64,000 nt of DNA, taken from contig NZ_VFOZ01000002.1 of the NCBI RefSeq assembly GCF_006716425.1, forward strand, positions 682,001 through 746,000, in the 5' to 3' direction. The position numbers and the translations under genes are program-made. The stretch is from Actinoallomurus bryophytorum. GTDB lineage: Bacteria; Actinomycetota; Actinomycetes; Streptosporangiales; Streptosporangiaceae. The notes below the pieces were generated by a model. It was not told the DNA's origin. It was given only the letters and a program-made list of their open reading frames with translations, and did not search any database. Below are positions 9,401 through 16,702 of this stretch, piece by piece. Position 1 is the stretch's first letter. The number at the start of each line of letters is the position of its first letter.

Positions 9401-9750
9401 CTCCACTGCACCATGCCGTACGGCACGTCCGCGCCGGGGAAGGTGTTGCCACCGCCGGTCGTCCAGGTACGCGTGTCGACCAGCGAGGCCGGGTCGCTCA
9501 CGTTCGAGAGCGTCGCGGTCTCCTTGGCGGCCTTCGGCAGCGCCTTGGCCGCGAGGGGTTTCGGGCAGTCGGTCAGACGCCCGTCGGGTCCCTTGACGCA
9601 GGTGGCCGTGTTCGCGTGGGCGTTCTTGAGCTGGGTTCCGGGACTGGGCACGGGGCTCGGCCCCTGTGCCAAGGCGGGCAAGCCGCTGCCCAGGACCGTC
9701 GCCGTGGCCAGTGCCACGGCGGCGGCCAGGCGCGCCGCCGATCGTCTCAT
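6484..9750 (-). CDS. Secreted GH92 alpha-mannosidase
   Basis: A 1088-aa exported glycosidase. Residues 1-28 form a Sec-type signal (RRSAAR, then a hydrophobic core ending ALAQ). The GH92 body (about 80-780) has GGNTFPGADVPYGMVQWSP near its start, YIEGTAEQY at about 588-597 (the Glu aligns with the general acid) and DNDDLGANSAAF near 680 (aligning with the GNEDCGQ calcium/base motif). An NEW3-type beta domain follows (about 800-890). The last 170 residues form a domain also found at the end of the GH3 enzyme at 55638-59249. GH92 enzymes are Ca-dependent exo-alpha-mannosidases acting on fungal mannan and N-glycans. The ATG at 9750 has GGAGGGG upstream, and a LacI-type palindrome lies 29 nt before the start. 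Confidence 0.92.
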   Translation of the reverse strand: MRRSAARLAAAVALATATVLGSGLPALAQGPSPVPSPGTQLKNAHANTATCVKGPDGRLTDCPKPLAAKALPKAAKETATLSNVSDPASLVDTRTWTTGGGNTFPGADVPYGMVQWSPDTMPHRNAGGGYNYGDEELTGYSLTHVSGPGCGAAGDIPILPITGDLPSGDPNEATTAFTNAGEVAQAGYYSAQSNLPDTITTQLTETPHSAMGRFTFPSTTQAGFLIKLMDSQNGDSASSAQIVGNNEIKGSDTSGGFCGDSAKYTVYYDITFDRPFTASKVITGSGSSPQAASVTFDTTKGATVQAKVGISYVSADNAALNWRTENPGWNFDSVKKAAQKSWNTLLGRMNVSGSSAATTQLFYSALYHNFIQPNITSDVNGQFMGSDVKVHSVSGKQKQQYGMYSGWDTYHSVAQLQAMLTPKEASDQAQSQVNYYAENGIIQQWGYLHLDNWVMAGDPGSALIADYYAFGAKDFDTKTALANMVKQATTVNDVRPGTALEDQYGYLPEDGTYGCCNPHAQVSSLLEYDSADFALSRFAASLGDSANATKFQDRANNWANVFNTSTGLLTPRLKNGAFLPGITPSTSSHYIEGTAEQYLWDVPNDYAGLFSLLGGNAKVKPALRKFLSRPDGNGEYALLSNEFGHGEEYAPDYAGDPAGAQQAANTLRYGLYLPGPSGLQDNDDLGANSAAFVWSMLGMYPENPGSDTLVFGSPGFPRATISLPSGKTIKITAPDASPSEYYVKSQKINGKANSKLYVPFSTLAKGATIDWKMSTAETSWGTGASDAPPSYGPTFAATGALSPSSVNLRPGGSAKTTLTVKSVSSGDQAVQWTASAPSGVTVSPSSGTLNVPSGGSASVDLTVTAGDTDGNYPINFTLTSPSGKILPVSLGVIVAKPGDLTPFYDNAGISDDSAPSGANYDGGGWSYSEQALTAAGLAPGASVTSGGIAYTWPDVPAGQPDNISVGGQNIPVDSPAGATKLGFLGSAHNAGTDGSSGTATITYTDGSSSTATLGFSDWTLSAGSGSPLFGNVITGTTPYRNYTTGKDGVKTYVFSQTIPITAGKTVASVTLPPSLSTGAIGVFAIAAG

Positions 9751-9778
9751 TGGTCTTCCCCTCCGGGGTACGCGGAAA

Positions 9779-9792
9779 TGACAACGTTGTCA
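9779..9792 (-). promoter_or_regulatory. LacI-family operator upstream of GH92
   Basis: TGACAACGTTGTCA is a perfect 14-bp palindrome with the central CG typical of LacI-family operators controlling actinobacterial glycosidase genes. It lies 29 nt upstream of the GH92 start codon. No LacI-family regulator gene is in this window. Confidence 0.75.
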
Positions 9793-9899
9793 GCGCAGGC
9801 ATCGTGACCCTTGGTGCGGAAAACGGTCAATCCGAAATGGCTAAAGACTCGCAAGACGTCCTAAAGCGGACAAAGGGTGGACAGCGCGGCCGAAGAGCC

Positions 9900-10859
9900 C
9901 TAATGGGGGCTGCGGCCGAAGGTGATGCGGTAGTCGCAGAGCCCCGAACACGTGAACACGCTGGTGGCGTCGTCGTTGACGTAGGAGTAGGCGAACGGCT
10001 CGGCACGCTTGAACACGGCGGCCGAGTCGATCGGCCACTGCGCGGGCACGCACTTGGGCCGGGGCGCCCACTCCCCCCGGCAGCAGGTCTGGTCGGTGTT
10101 CAGGGCGACGCACGCGCTCCGGCAGGCGACCACGGCGCCCCCGTGGGTCACCCGCAACCTCGCCGGGCAGGTCGCGTTCGTATCCTGCGTGCATCCCGCC
10201 GCGACGCAGCCGGTCGAGCTGATCTTGTCTGGCGTACGGCCGCCCGTGTGGTTGATGTACATCGGCAGGTTCGAGCCGTCCACCAGGCTGACGTCGTAGA
10301 AGTCCATGCCGCGCCAGGCGTTCAGGTTGAACTCGGCCAGCGTGGCCGGCAGCGCGCCCCAGTGACTGCCGCACTGGAAGCGCCCGCCGCAGTCTCCGGT
10401 CACGCAGTGCGTATGACCCGAGCAGCCGGTACGCGCCCAGACCCGGGCGTCCCAGTGGTCCGGCAGGACGACGCTGACCTTGCCGCCCGGCGGCAGCCGC
10501 CAGCCGGTCGCCTTGATGGGATGCTTCGGGTCGGCCGCCACGGCGGGCCAGATGGTACGGGCCGTACGGTTGACCATCGTCAGCAGCCGCTGTCCCGCTC
10601 GGCGGTTCGGCTTCGGAGCCGTACGCGGCCGGGCCGACCGGAGCGACGGAGTCAGCGTCGGCGACGGACTCGGCGCCGAGGCCGAAGCCGAAGCCGAGGC
10701 CGAGGCCGAGGGGACGATCGGCGCGCCCGCCGCGGGTCTGGAGTTCGACGCGGCCCGCTCCCCTGTGAACGGCCCGGCCAGCAGCAGGGCGGCGACGAGA
10801 CCGAGCCCGCAGGCACAGGCGGCGAGAACGAGGGTACGTCGAGAGCTCTTGAGATGCAC
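9900..10859 (-). CDS. Membrane-anchored thaumatin-like protein
   Basis: A 319-aa protein with an N-terminal hydrophobic signal or anchor (about 8-30), a Ser/Ala/Pro linker that includes six SA repeats, and a thaumatin-like domain from about 95. The domain shows VNRTARTIWPAV, GWRLPPGGKVSVVLPDHWDAR-type sequence, GDCGGRFQCG and FYDVSLVDGSNLPM, with 14 cysteines in the mature part (seven possible disulfides). Thaumatin-like proteins are mostly plant or fungal antifungal proteins, some binding or cutting beta-1,3-glucan. Bacterial ones are uncommon. The GTG start has GGAGG upstream, inside the end of the sigma/GH128 gene. Only 12 nt separate the two genes, so they are almost surely cotranscribed. 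Confidence 0.88.
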   Translation of the reverse strand: MHLKSSRRTLVLAACACGLGLVAALLLAGPFTGERAASNSRPAAGAPIVPSASASASASASAPSPSPTLTPSLRSARPRTAPKPNRRAGQRLLTMVNRTARTIWPAVAADPKHPIKATGWRLPPGGKVSVVLPDHWDARVWARTGCSGHTHCVTGDCGGRFQCGSHWGALPATLAEFNLNAWRGMDFYDVSLVDGSNLPMYINHTGGRTPDKISSTGCVAAGCTQDTNATCPARLRVTHGGAVVACRSACVALNTDQTCCRGEWAPRPKCVPAQWPIDSAAVFKRAEPFAYSYVNDDATSVFTCSGLCDYRITFGRSPH

Positions 10860-10871
10860 GGAATCCTCCAG

Positions 10872-12665
10872 TCAGTGCGACCGCAGGCCCTGGAAGGCCC
10901 TGCCGACGGTGGTCGGGGTGCCCGACTCGGTGAACAGGCCGGTGCCACTGCCCTTCGTGGCCGGCAGGGCGAACCACGCATAGCGTTCGACGCCATGAAG
11001 GCCCGCGAGCATCGTCGTCGACGCCCTGAGGAAGGCGGCCTGCTGCGCCTGGGACGGATACACCGAGGTCGCCCCAAAGCGGATCAGCGCGTACTCGGTC
11101 AGCCAGATCGGCTTGTGGTAGCGCGCGTACACCGCCTGCACGTACTGCCGCAGCTGGCCGACCGCGCGCGAGGAGTCGAAGTCCGACCCGTACCAGTGCA
11201 GCGTGATGAAGTCGACCCGGTAGTGGCGCGCGGCGGCGCCGCGCATGAACTTGTCGAGCCAGCCGCCGGCGGTGGCGCCGTTCGCCGCGACCGCCGGGCT
11301 GCCGAGCCGCATCCCGGTCGCCGTCAGCTTCGGCCAGAGCGCCAGCGCCTGAGACGGTGACATGTTCGACTGCGCGGTCATGTCGGGCTCGTTGAAGCCC
11401 AGGAGCGTACGGCCCCGCGCCTTGGCCTGGGCGAGCGTCGCCGCGGTGACCGAGCGGGACCCCCAGATCATCGGCACGTACTCCACACCGCCCGGCTTGG
11501 TGATCCCCGAGCTGCCGGCCGCCCAGTCGTAGTACCAGCAGGCTCCCGACGCGCGCAGCGCCGGACCCGCCGCGCCGAACTTCCAGGTGGCGACACCCTT
11601 CATGCACGAACCGGCGGCGGCGCGTACGGCCGGCGGGTGGCCCTTGGGGATCAGTGCGGGCGCGGTCGGGGTGGGGGTACGCGCCGGATCGGGAGCGGCG
11701 GCGGACGAGGACGCCGCGGTGGGTCCCGTCGCGGCGGCGGGCCGTTCACCACCGCCCCGGCCGAGCGTGGCGAGGCCCACCAGGCCCGCGACGGCGCCGG
11801 CGGCGAGAGGCACGGCGATCAGGGCCTTCGCGGAAAGATGCGGAGCGGCGTGCCGGGTACGGACGACGCCCGGCCCGAACGCGCCCGGCAGACTCGCGTG
11901 CGCGAAGGAGGTAGGCACCGGGACGAGCGGCAGCGAGGCCAGCAGCCGTTCGGCCGGGATCAGGTCCGACGAGCGGGCCGAACAGCCGGCGCAGTCGCGG
12001 ATGTGCCGGGCCAGGCGCTTGCGCCACAGTGGCGCCGGCCTGCCGTCCCAGTCCGTCAGGAGCGCCGTCAGCCCGGCGCACTCCCCCGGGTCGGCCAGGA
12101 CGCGCACCACGGCGCGCCCGGTGTCGAGCCGCTCCTTCATCCGCTGCACCCGCACCGCGACGTGCTGCCGCGGCAGTTCGAGCGCGGCTGCCAGGTCCGC
12201 ACGTTCGAGCCGGCCGCCCTCCTCCAGCCACCACAGCGCCAGCAGCTCCCGGTCGTCGTCGTCGAGCCACCGGGTCGCCTCGGCGATCTCCTTGCGCTGG
12301 CCGGACAGGCTGAGCCGCAGGATCGTCACCTCGGCGAAGTCGGCGTCCGGATCGGCGACGTCGGGAACGTCCTCGAGCGGCGTGAGACGCGCACGTGACC
12401 GGTGGTAGTCGCGGATCTGGTGGATCGCCACCGCGACCAGCCAGGACCGGAAGGCGGCCGGCTTCCGTAGCGCGGAGACGCCGCGCAGCGTCCGCAGGAC
12501 CGTCTCCTGCACGACGTCGTCCACGTCCGGGTGGCCGTTCAGCGCCCGGCCGACGATGTTGTAGAGCAACGGGAGGCAACCCGACGCGAGGTCCGCGAGC
12601 GCTCGCTGATCACCACGCTGCGCCGCGCGTACCGTTCTGACACTGGGCAGGGGGTTTGCCACCAC
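10872..12665 (-). CDS. ECF sigma factor fused to zinc-finger, TM and GH128 domain
   Basis: About 597 aa. Sigma-2 (about 10-85, with DVDDVVQETVLRTLRG) and sigma-4 (about 120-180) form an ECF sigma factor. HIRDCAGC (about 220) matches the HxxxCxxC zinc motif of anti-sigma factors. One membrane helix (about 280-303) and an Ala/Pro/Thr linker lead to a GH128 beta-1,3-glucanase domain (about 350-597). That domain has LLGFNEPDM (acid/base Glu near 425) and WLTEYAL (nucleophile Glu near 522), so it looks catalytically intact. Topology would put sigma inside and GH128 outside. The GTG at 12665 follows GAGAGAG by 9 nt. A GTG at 12719 is an alternative start. Inferred role: sensing extracellular beta-glucan and releasing or activating the sigma part. 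The thaumatin-like gene follows 12 nt later. Confidence 0.88.
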   Translation of the reverse strand: MVANPLPSVRTVRAAQRGDQRALADLASGCLPLLYNIVGRALNGHPDVDDVVQETVLRTLRGVSALRKPAAFRSWLVAVAIHQIRDYHRSRARLTPLEDVPDVADPDADFAEVTILRLSLSGQRKEIAEATRWLDDDDRELLALWWLEEGGRLERADLAAALELPRQHVAVRVQRMKERLDTGRAVVRVLADPGECAGLTALLTDWDGRPAPLWRKRLARHIRDCAGCSARSSDLIPAERLLASLPLVPVPTSFAHASLPGAFGPGVVRTRHAAPHLSAKALIAVPLAAGAVAGLVGLATLGRGGGERPAAATGPTAASSSAAAPDPARTPTPTAPALIPKGHPPAVRAAAGSCMKGVATWKFGAAGPALRASGACWYYDWAAGSSGITKPGGVEYVPMIWGSRSVTAATLAQAKARGRTLLGFNEPDMTAQSNMSPSQALALWPKLTATGMRLGSPAVAANGATAGGWLDKFMRGAAARHYRVDFITLHWYGSDFDSSRAVGQLRQYVQAVYARYHKPIWLTEYALIRFGATSVYPSQAQQAAFLRASTTMLAGLHGVERYAWFALPATKGSGTGLFTESGTPTTVGRAFQGLRSH

Positions 12666-12892
12666 GGCACTGGACTCTCTCACAATCAGGAGACGCGGCC
12701 ACAGGTCACCCGATAACACTTTTCTCGCCCGAATATCGCCGGCACGCTCATGGCCGGTCGTTCCGTGACCGTCCGCCTACCTTGCGTTCCTCGACTCTCC
12801 GAGCCCGGACGCCCGCCGCATGCGCACGGCCGGAGTCGGCCGATCCGTTCGCGATAAATACGCTCGCGCGCCATTTCATCGCGATGGTCCCA

Positions 12893-12907
12893 CCACCATC
12901 ATGGTGG
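12893..12907. repeat. Short inverted repeat upstream of nuclease gene
   Basis: CCACCAT C ATGGTGG has 7-bp arms around one base. It lies 30 nt before the nuclease start and could be an operator half-pair or chance. There is no further support. Confidence 0.3.
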
Positions 12908-12936
12908 CCGACACAAAACGGTCATCGGAGGATCTC

Positions 12937-15369
12937 TTGCGCGTCCATGTCTTGTCCGGGCTGACGAGGGCGACCGCGGGTGTCGCCGTCTGCGGCCTCG
13001 CGCTCGCCACGCTGGTCGCCGGGGGCGACACGGCGGCGTCCGCCACACCGGCGACGTCCGTGGTGGTCAACGAGGTGTACGGCGGCGGCGGAAACTCCGG
13101 CGCGACCTACACCAATGACTTCGTCGAGCTCACCAACCGCGGCGACGCCGCCGTGAGTCTCGACGGCTGGTCGGTCCAGTACCACCCCGGCGGTGCGACC
13201 GGCACCTGGCAGGTCACCACGCTGAGCGGCTCGCTCGCGCCCGGCGGCTTCTACCTGGTCGGCGAGGCCAAGGGCACGGGCGGCACGCAGGCCCTGCCCA
13301 CGACGCAGGCCACCGGGAACATCGCCATGTCCGGCACCGCCGGCACGATCGCCCTGGTCCACGACACCGCGGCGCTGACCTGCGCGGACCCGGCGGCCTG
13401 CCAGAGTGCCTCCGTGGACCTCGTCGGCTACGGCACCGCCGCGCTCAGCGAGACCGCTCCGGCGGCGGGCGCGTCCAACACCGCGTCGGTGCAGCGGAGT
13501 GACAAGGCGGACAGCGACGACAACTCCGCCGACTTCAGCGCCGCGGACCCGACGCCCGGCGCCGCGAACGCCGGCGGCGACGGAGGAGGCGGCGGTGGCG
13601 GTGGCGGCGAGCCCGGTCCGCTGCGCATCCACGACATCCAGGGCACCAGCTGGATCTCGCCGCAGAACGGCCAGCACGTCACCAACGTGCCCGGGATCGT
13701 CACGGCCATCCGGCCTGCGGGCAGCAGCCGGGGGTACTGGATCCAGGACCCGGCCCCGGACACGAACCCGGCCACCAGCGAGGGCCTGTTCGTCTTCAGC
13801 TCCTCGCCGGGCGTGGCGGTGGGCGACTCCGTCCTGGTCTCGGGCACGGTCAAGGACTTCTATCCGCTGTCGAGCGGCGACACGGTGGAGAACACCTCCA
13901 ACCTGTCGGTGACCGAGCTGAACAGCCCGGTCGTCAGCGTGCTCTCCCACGGCAACGCACTGCCGGATGCCGAGGTCCTCACGCCGACCACGGTTCCCGG
14001 CAAGTACGCCCCGGACCTCGGGGGCACCGACATCGAGTCCACGCCGATCACCCCGGCACGCTCGGCCCTGGACTTCTGGGAGTCACGGGAGGGCATGCGG
14101 GTGCAGGTCGACGACGCCCGCGCGGTCGGCCCGTCCAACGACTTCGGTGAGCAGTACGTCACGACGAAGCCGGCGCAGAACCCCTCCTACCGCGGTGGCA
14201 CCGAGCTGCTCGCGGAGAACGCCGTACCCTCCGGCCGCATCGAGGTCACCACCGCGGACGGCAGCGACCCCGGCGTCTCGGTCGGCGACGTGTTCACCGG
14301 CGCGACGGCCGGCCCGGTCGACTACTCCCAGTTCGGCGGTTACACGATCGCCGCGACGCAGGTCGGCACCGTCAAGCACAGGAACCTGCCGCCCGTCGTC
14401 GCCACGCCGCAGGACCGCAAGCAGCTCGCGGTGGCGACGTACAACGTGGAGAACCTCGCGCCCGGCGACCCCGCCGACAAGTACACCAAGCTCGCGCAGG
14501 GCGTCGTCACCAACCTGGCCAAGCCCGACATCGTGGCGGTCGAGGAGGTGCAGGACAACACCGGCGCCACCGACGACGGCGTGGTCGCGGCCGACCAGAC
14601 GCTGACCAAGCTGACCGCGGCGATCGTCGCGGCGGGCGGCCCGAAGTACGACTGGCGTGAGATCGACCCGGTCAACGACCAGGACGGCGGACAGCCCGGC
14701 GGCAACATCCGGGTCGTCTACCTGTTCAACCCGGCACGGGTGTCGTTCGTGGACCGCGGGTCGTCGTCGGTCGACCGCTCCACCACCCCGACGTCGGTCG
14801 AGAAGCTCCACGGGAAGCCCGCTCTCACCCTGTCCCCGGGACGGATCGACCCGGCGAGCACGGTGTGGAACGCCAGCCGCAAGCCGCTCGCGGGCGAGTT
14901 CCGGTTCCGGAACAAGCCGGTGTTCGTCATCGCGAACCACTTCGACTCCAAGCTCGGTGACCAGAACGCGGACGGCCGCTTCCAGTACCCCGCCCAGTCG
15001 TCGGCGGTGCAGCGCGCGGGCCAGGCCAAGGAGGTCCACGACTTCGTCCAGCGGATCCAGAAGGTGGACAAGAAGGCCGATGTCGTCGTGCTCGGCGACC
15101 TGAACGACTACCAGTTCAGCCCGGCGCTCGCGACGCTGCGGACCGGGAACGCCGGCGGGCACGGCAGGCCGATCCTGACCGACCTGATCAGCACGCTCCC
15201 GCGCAACGAGCAGTACACCTACGTGTTCGACGGCCTCTCCGAGGTGCTCGACCACATCCTGGTGACCCCGGCCGTACGCGGCGTGCGGTACCAGGTGATC
15301 CACATCAACGCCGAGTACACCGACCAGACGAGCGACCACGACCCACAGGTGCTCCGGATGACCCCGTAA
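12937..15369 (+). CDS. Secreted ExeM/NucH-type endonuclease with lamin-tail domain
   Basis: 810 aa from a TTG start. The start is chosen because GGAGG lies 5 nt upstream and the product then begins with a clean signal peptide (VLSGLTRATAGVAVCGLALA, cleaved near ASA). A lamin-tail domain (about 35-150, VVNEVYGGGGNSGATYTNDF) is followed by a Gly-rich linker and an OB-like region. The C-terminal endonuclease/exonuclease/phosphatase domain (about 500-810) has VATYNVENL, IVAVEEVQDN, VVVLGDLNDY and SDHDPQV. These match catalytic positions of the DNase I-like fold in ExeM/NucH extracellular nucleases. The role is digestion of external DNA for nutrition or biofilm release. It is divergent from the sigma/GH128 gene. 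Confidence 0.9.
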   Translation: MRVHVLSGLTRATAGVAVCGLALATLVAGGDTAASATPATSVVVNEVYGGGGNSGATYTNDFVELTNRGDAAVSLDGWSVQYHPGGATGTWQVTTLSGSLAPGGFYLVGEAKGTGGTQALPTTQATGNIAMSGTAGTIALVHDTAALTCADPAACQSASVDLVGYGTAALSETAPAAGASNTASVQRSDKADSDDNSADFSAADPTPGAANAGGDGGGGGGGGGEPGPLRIHDIQGTSWISPQNGQHVTNVPGIVTAIRPAGSSRGYWIQDPAPDTNPATSEGLFVFSSSPGVAVGDSVLVSGTVKDFYPLSSGDTVENTSNLSVTELNSPVVSVLSHGNALPDAEVLTPTTVPGKYAPDLGGTDIESTPITPARSALDFWESREGMRVQVDDARAVGPSNDFGEQYVTTKPAQNPSYRGGTELLAENAVPSGRIEVTTADGSDPGVSVGDVFTGATAGPVDYSQFGGYTIAATQVGTVKHRNLPPVVATPQDRKQLAVATYNVENLAPGDPADKYTKLAQGVVTNLAKPDIVAVEEVQDNTGATDDGVVAADQTLTKLTAAIVAAGGPKYDWREIDPVNDQDGGQPGGNIRVVYLFNPARVSFVDRGSSSVDRSTTPTSVEKLHGKPALTLSPGRIDPASTVWNASRKPLAGEFRFRNKPVFVIANHFDSKLGDQNADGRFQYPAQSSAVQRAGQAKEVHDFVQRIQKVDKKADVVVLGDLNDYQFSPALATLRTGNAGGHGRPILTDLISTLPRNEQYTYVFDGLSEVLDHILVTPAVRGVRYQVIHINAEYTDQTSDHDPQVLRMTP

Positions 15370-15380
15370 CCCACGGCGTA

Positions 15381-15415
15381 CGGCGGCGGGCGGGAGCTCC
15401 TCCCGCCCGCCGCCG
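15381..15415 (+). terminator. Hairpin between convergent nuclease and PI-PLC genes
   Basis: A 16-bp perfect inverted repeat (15381-15396 and 15400-15415) with a CTC loop. It is placed to terminate the nuclease gene and, from the other side, the PI-PLC gene. Confidence 0.85.
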
Positions 15416-15431
15416 TCGCGAAGGCCGTACG

Positions 15432-16469
15432 TCAGCCTCGGGGCAGCACCTGCGACATCACGGACGGCAGGGCGAACCAGTCGCACGACACGATGCTCGC
15501 GTGGGCCTTGGCAAGCTGGGCCACCCGGTCCTTGGCGTCCGCCACCGACGGGTTCGTGTCGCTGAGAGCCGGTGGCACGTTGTGCGCGTCGGTCATGGTG
15601 AGCAGGTAGTGGTTGGTGTCGTAGAAGGAGGTGTCGACGCCGCTCACATAAGAGGCGGCGTCGCCGTCGAAGAGAACGAACCACGGCCGGATGCTCGTGT
15701 CGGCGTACTGCGTGCGCGGGTCGCCGCCGGTCGCGCCGAGTACGGCCGGGAACGTCGTGGCGGTGGCGATGTTGCCGGCGGCCTTGAGGTTCTTCAGGTA
15801 GGTCGCGTACTCCACGTCGGTGTGCAGCCTGTCGGTCGGGTTGCCCAGCTCGACCGTGCCGGGGATGACGTACAGGATGACCTTGCCGGCCAGCGCCGAA
15901 CGGCTCGGCCAGGCGTTCGCCTTGGCGGCCTCGTCGAGGGTCGCGTGGCCGCCGAGCAGGTCGGCGGGCCTGTACAGGGTGTTCCCGAGGTGGGCGTTCA
16001 CCTCCGCGTCGAACCCGGCGGGGCCCATCCCGTAATTGTTCTGGAAGCCGGCCTTCAGCTCCACCTTGACAAAGATCGGGCCCTGCGTGGGGTGCGCGGT
16101 GAGCCAGTACTTGATGTCGTCGAGACAGGACCCGAGGTCCTTGTTGGCGCTGCCCGTGTAGATGTCGGAAGGGCTGGACGCGTTGACGCAGTTGTTGTCA
16201 TTGCTGGTCGGCTTGTCGTGGCTGACCTTCCATTCGCGGGTGAAGATGTCGTCCCAGGCGTCCAGCTCGATCATGGACGCGCCGGTGTCGAGGCCCTGGG
16301 CCAGGTACGGGAAGTCGGCCTTGACGTAGGCGTTGTGGAGGCCCACGACGCTGGACTGGGCCACGGATGTGGCGTCCGCGGCGGCCGGCCGCGTCTGGGT
16401 GACGGACAGCGCGGGTACCGCCAGCGCGGCGGCGGTCACCGCGCACAGGCGAACACGGTTGGACAGCAT
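15432..16469 (-). CDS. Secreted PI-specific phospholipase C (Ca-dependent type)
   Basis: 345 aa. The signal peptide spans about 1-31 (cleavage near AAA-DA). The PI-PLC X-like domain has the two expected histidines, H45 in VGLHNAY and H84 in KVSHDKP, with acidic ELDAWDD (68-74) between them and FVKVELKAG further on. This fits the PF16670 calcium-dependent PI-PLC group known from Streptomyces, which cleaves phosphatidylinositol to inositol phosphate and diacylglycerol outside the cell. The start is the ATG at 16467-16469, preceded by GGAGGCTCC. A 22-bp inverted repeat lies 20 nt upstream. Confidence 0.88.
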   Translation of the reverse strand: MLSNRVRLCAVTAAALAVPALSVTQTRPAAADATSVAQSSVVGLHNAYVKADFPYLAQGLDTGASMIELDAWDDIFTREWKVSHDKPTSNDNNCVNASSPSDIYTGSANKDLGSCLDDIKYWLTAHPTQGPIFVKVELKAGFQNNYGMGPAGFDAEVNAHLGNTLYRPADLLGGHATLDEAAKANAWPSRSALAGKVILYVIPGTVELGNPTDRLHTDVEYATYLKNLKAAGNIATATTFPAVLGATGGDPRTQYADTSIRPWFVLFDGDAASYVSGVDTSFYDTNHYLLTMTDAHNVPPALSDTNPSVADAKDRVAQLAKAHASIVSCDWFALPSVMSQVLPRG

Positions 16470-16489
16470 GGAGCCTCCAGAAGCCAGTG

Positions 16490-16511
16490 GTGAATCGCGG
16501 GGTTGATTCAC
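16490..16511 (-). promoter_or_regulatory. Inverted repeat upstream of PI-PLC
   Basis: GTGAATC-N8-GATTCAC (arms 16490-16496 and 16505-16511) lies 20 nt upstream of the PI-PLC start. The arms are perfect and the spacing is operator-like. The cognate regulator is unknown. Confidence 0.5.
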
Positions 16512-16702
16512 GCACCGGGACGCTAAACCGCCGGGCCTGGGAAGAGGAAGAACTCCCGGATGAACGATTGGCTATCGATTGTTGACAGCGGTCAGGATGC
16601 GGCGGACAGGTTTCTGTAAGAGCCGAGAGCGCCGTGCGGCGAACCCGGAGGGCCTCGGGTCGCACCGATGGGCGCGCCGGCACGTCAGATCTGTGAGAAG
16701 GC

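Noticed and set aside
7816-9807. A 663-codon plus-strand frame opposite GH92
   Set aside because: Val/Arg/Gly-rich composition with no recognisable domain. It is the complement of a strongly supported GH92 gene.
10678-10711. Hexanucleotide tandem repeat (Glu/Ala-like on one strand)
   Set aside because: It encodes the Ser-Ala linker of the thaumatin-like protein. It is in frame and common in secreted-protein linkers, not a CRISPR or phase-variable promoter.
13566-13610. Poly-glycine run in the nuclease
   Set aside because: An ordinary flexible linker between the lamin-tail and nuclease regions. No frameshift evidence.
14083-15684. A 533-codon minus-strand frame opposite the nuclease
   Set aside because: No domain or ribosome-binding site. 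Its composition is that of a shadow frame, and the plus-strand nuclease explains the openness.
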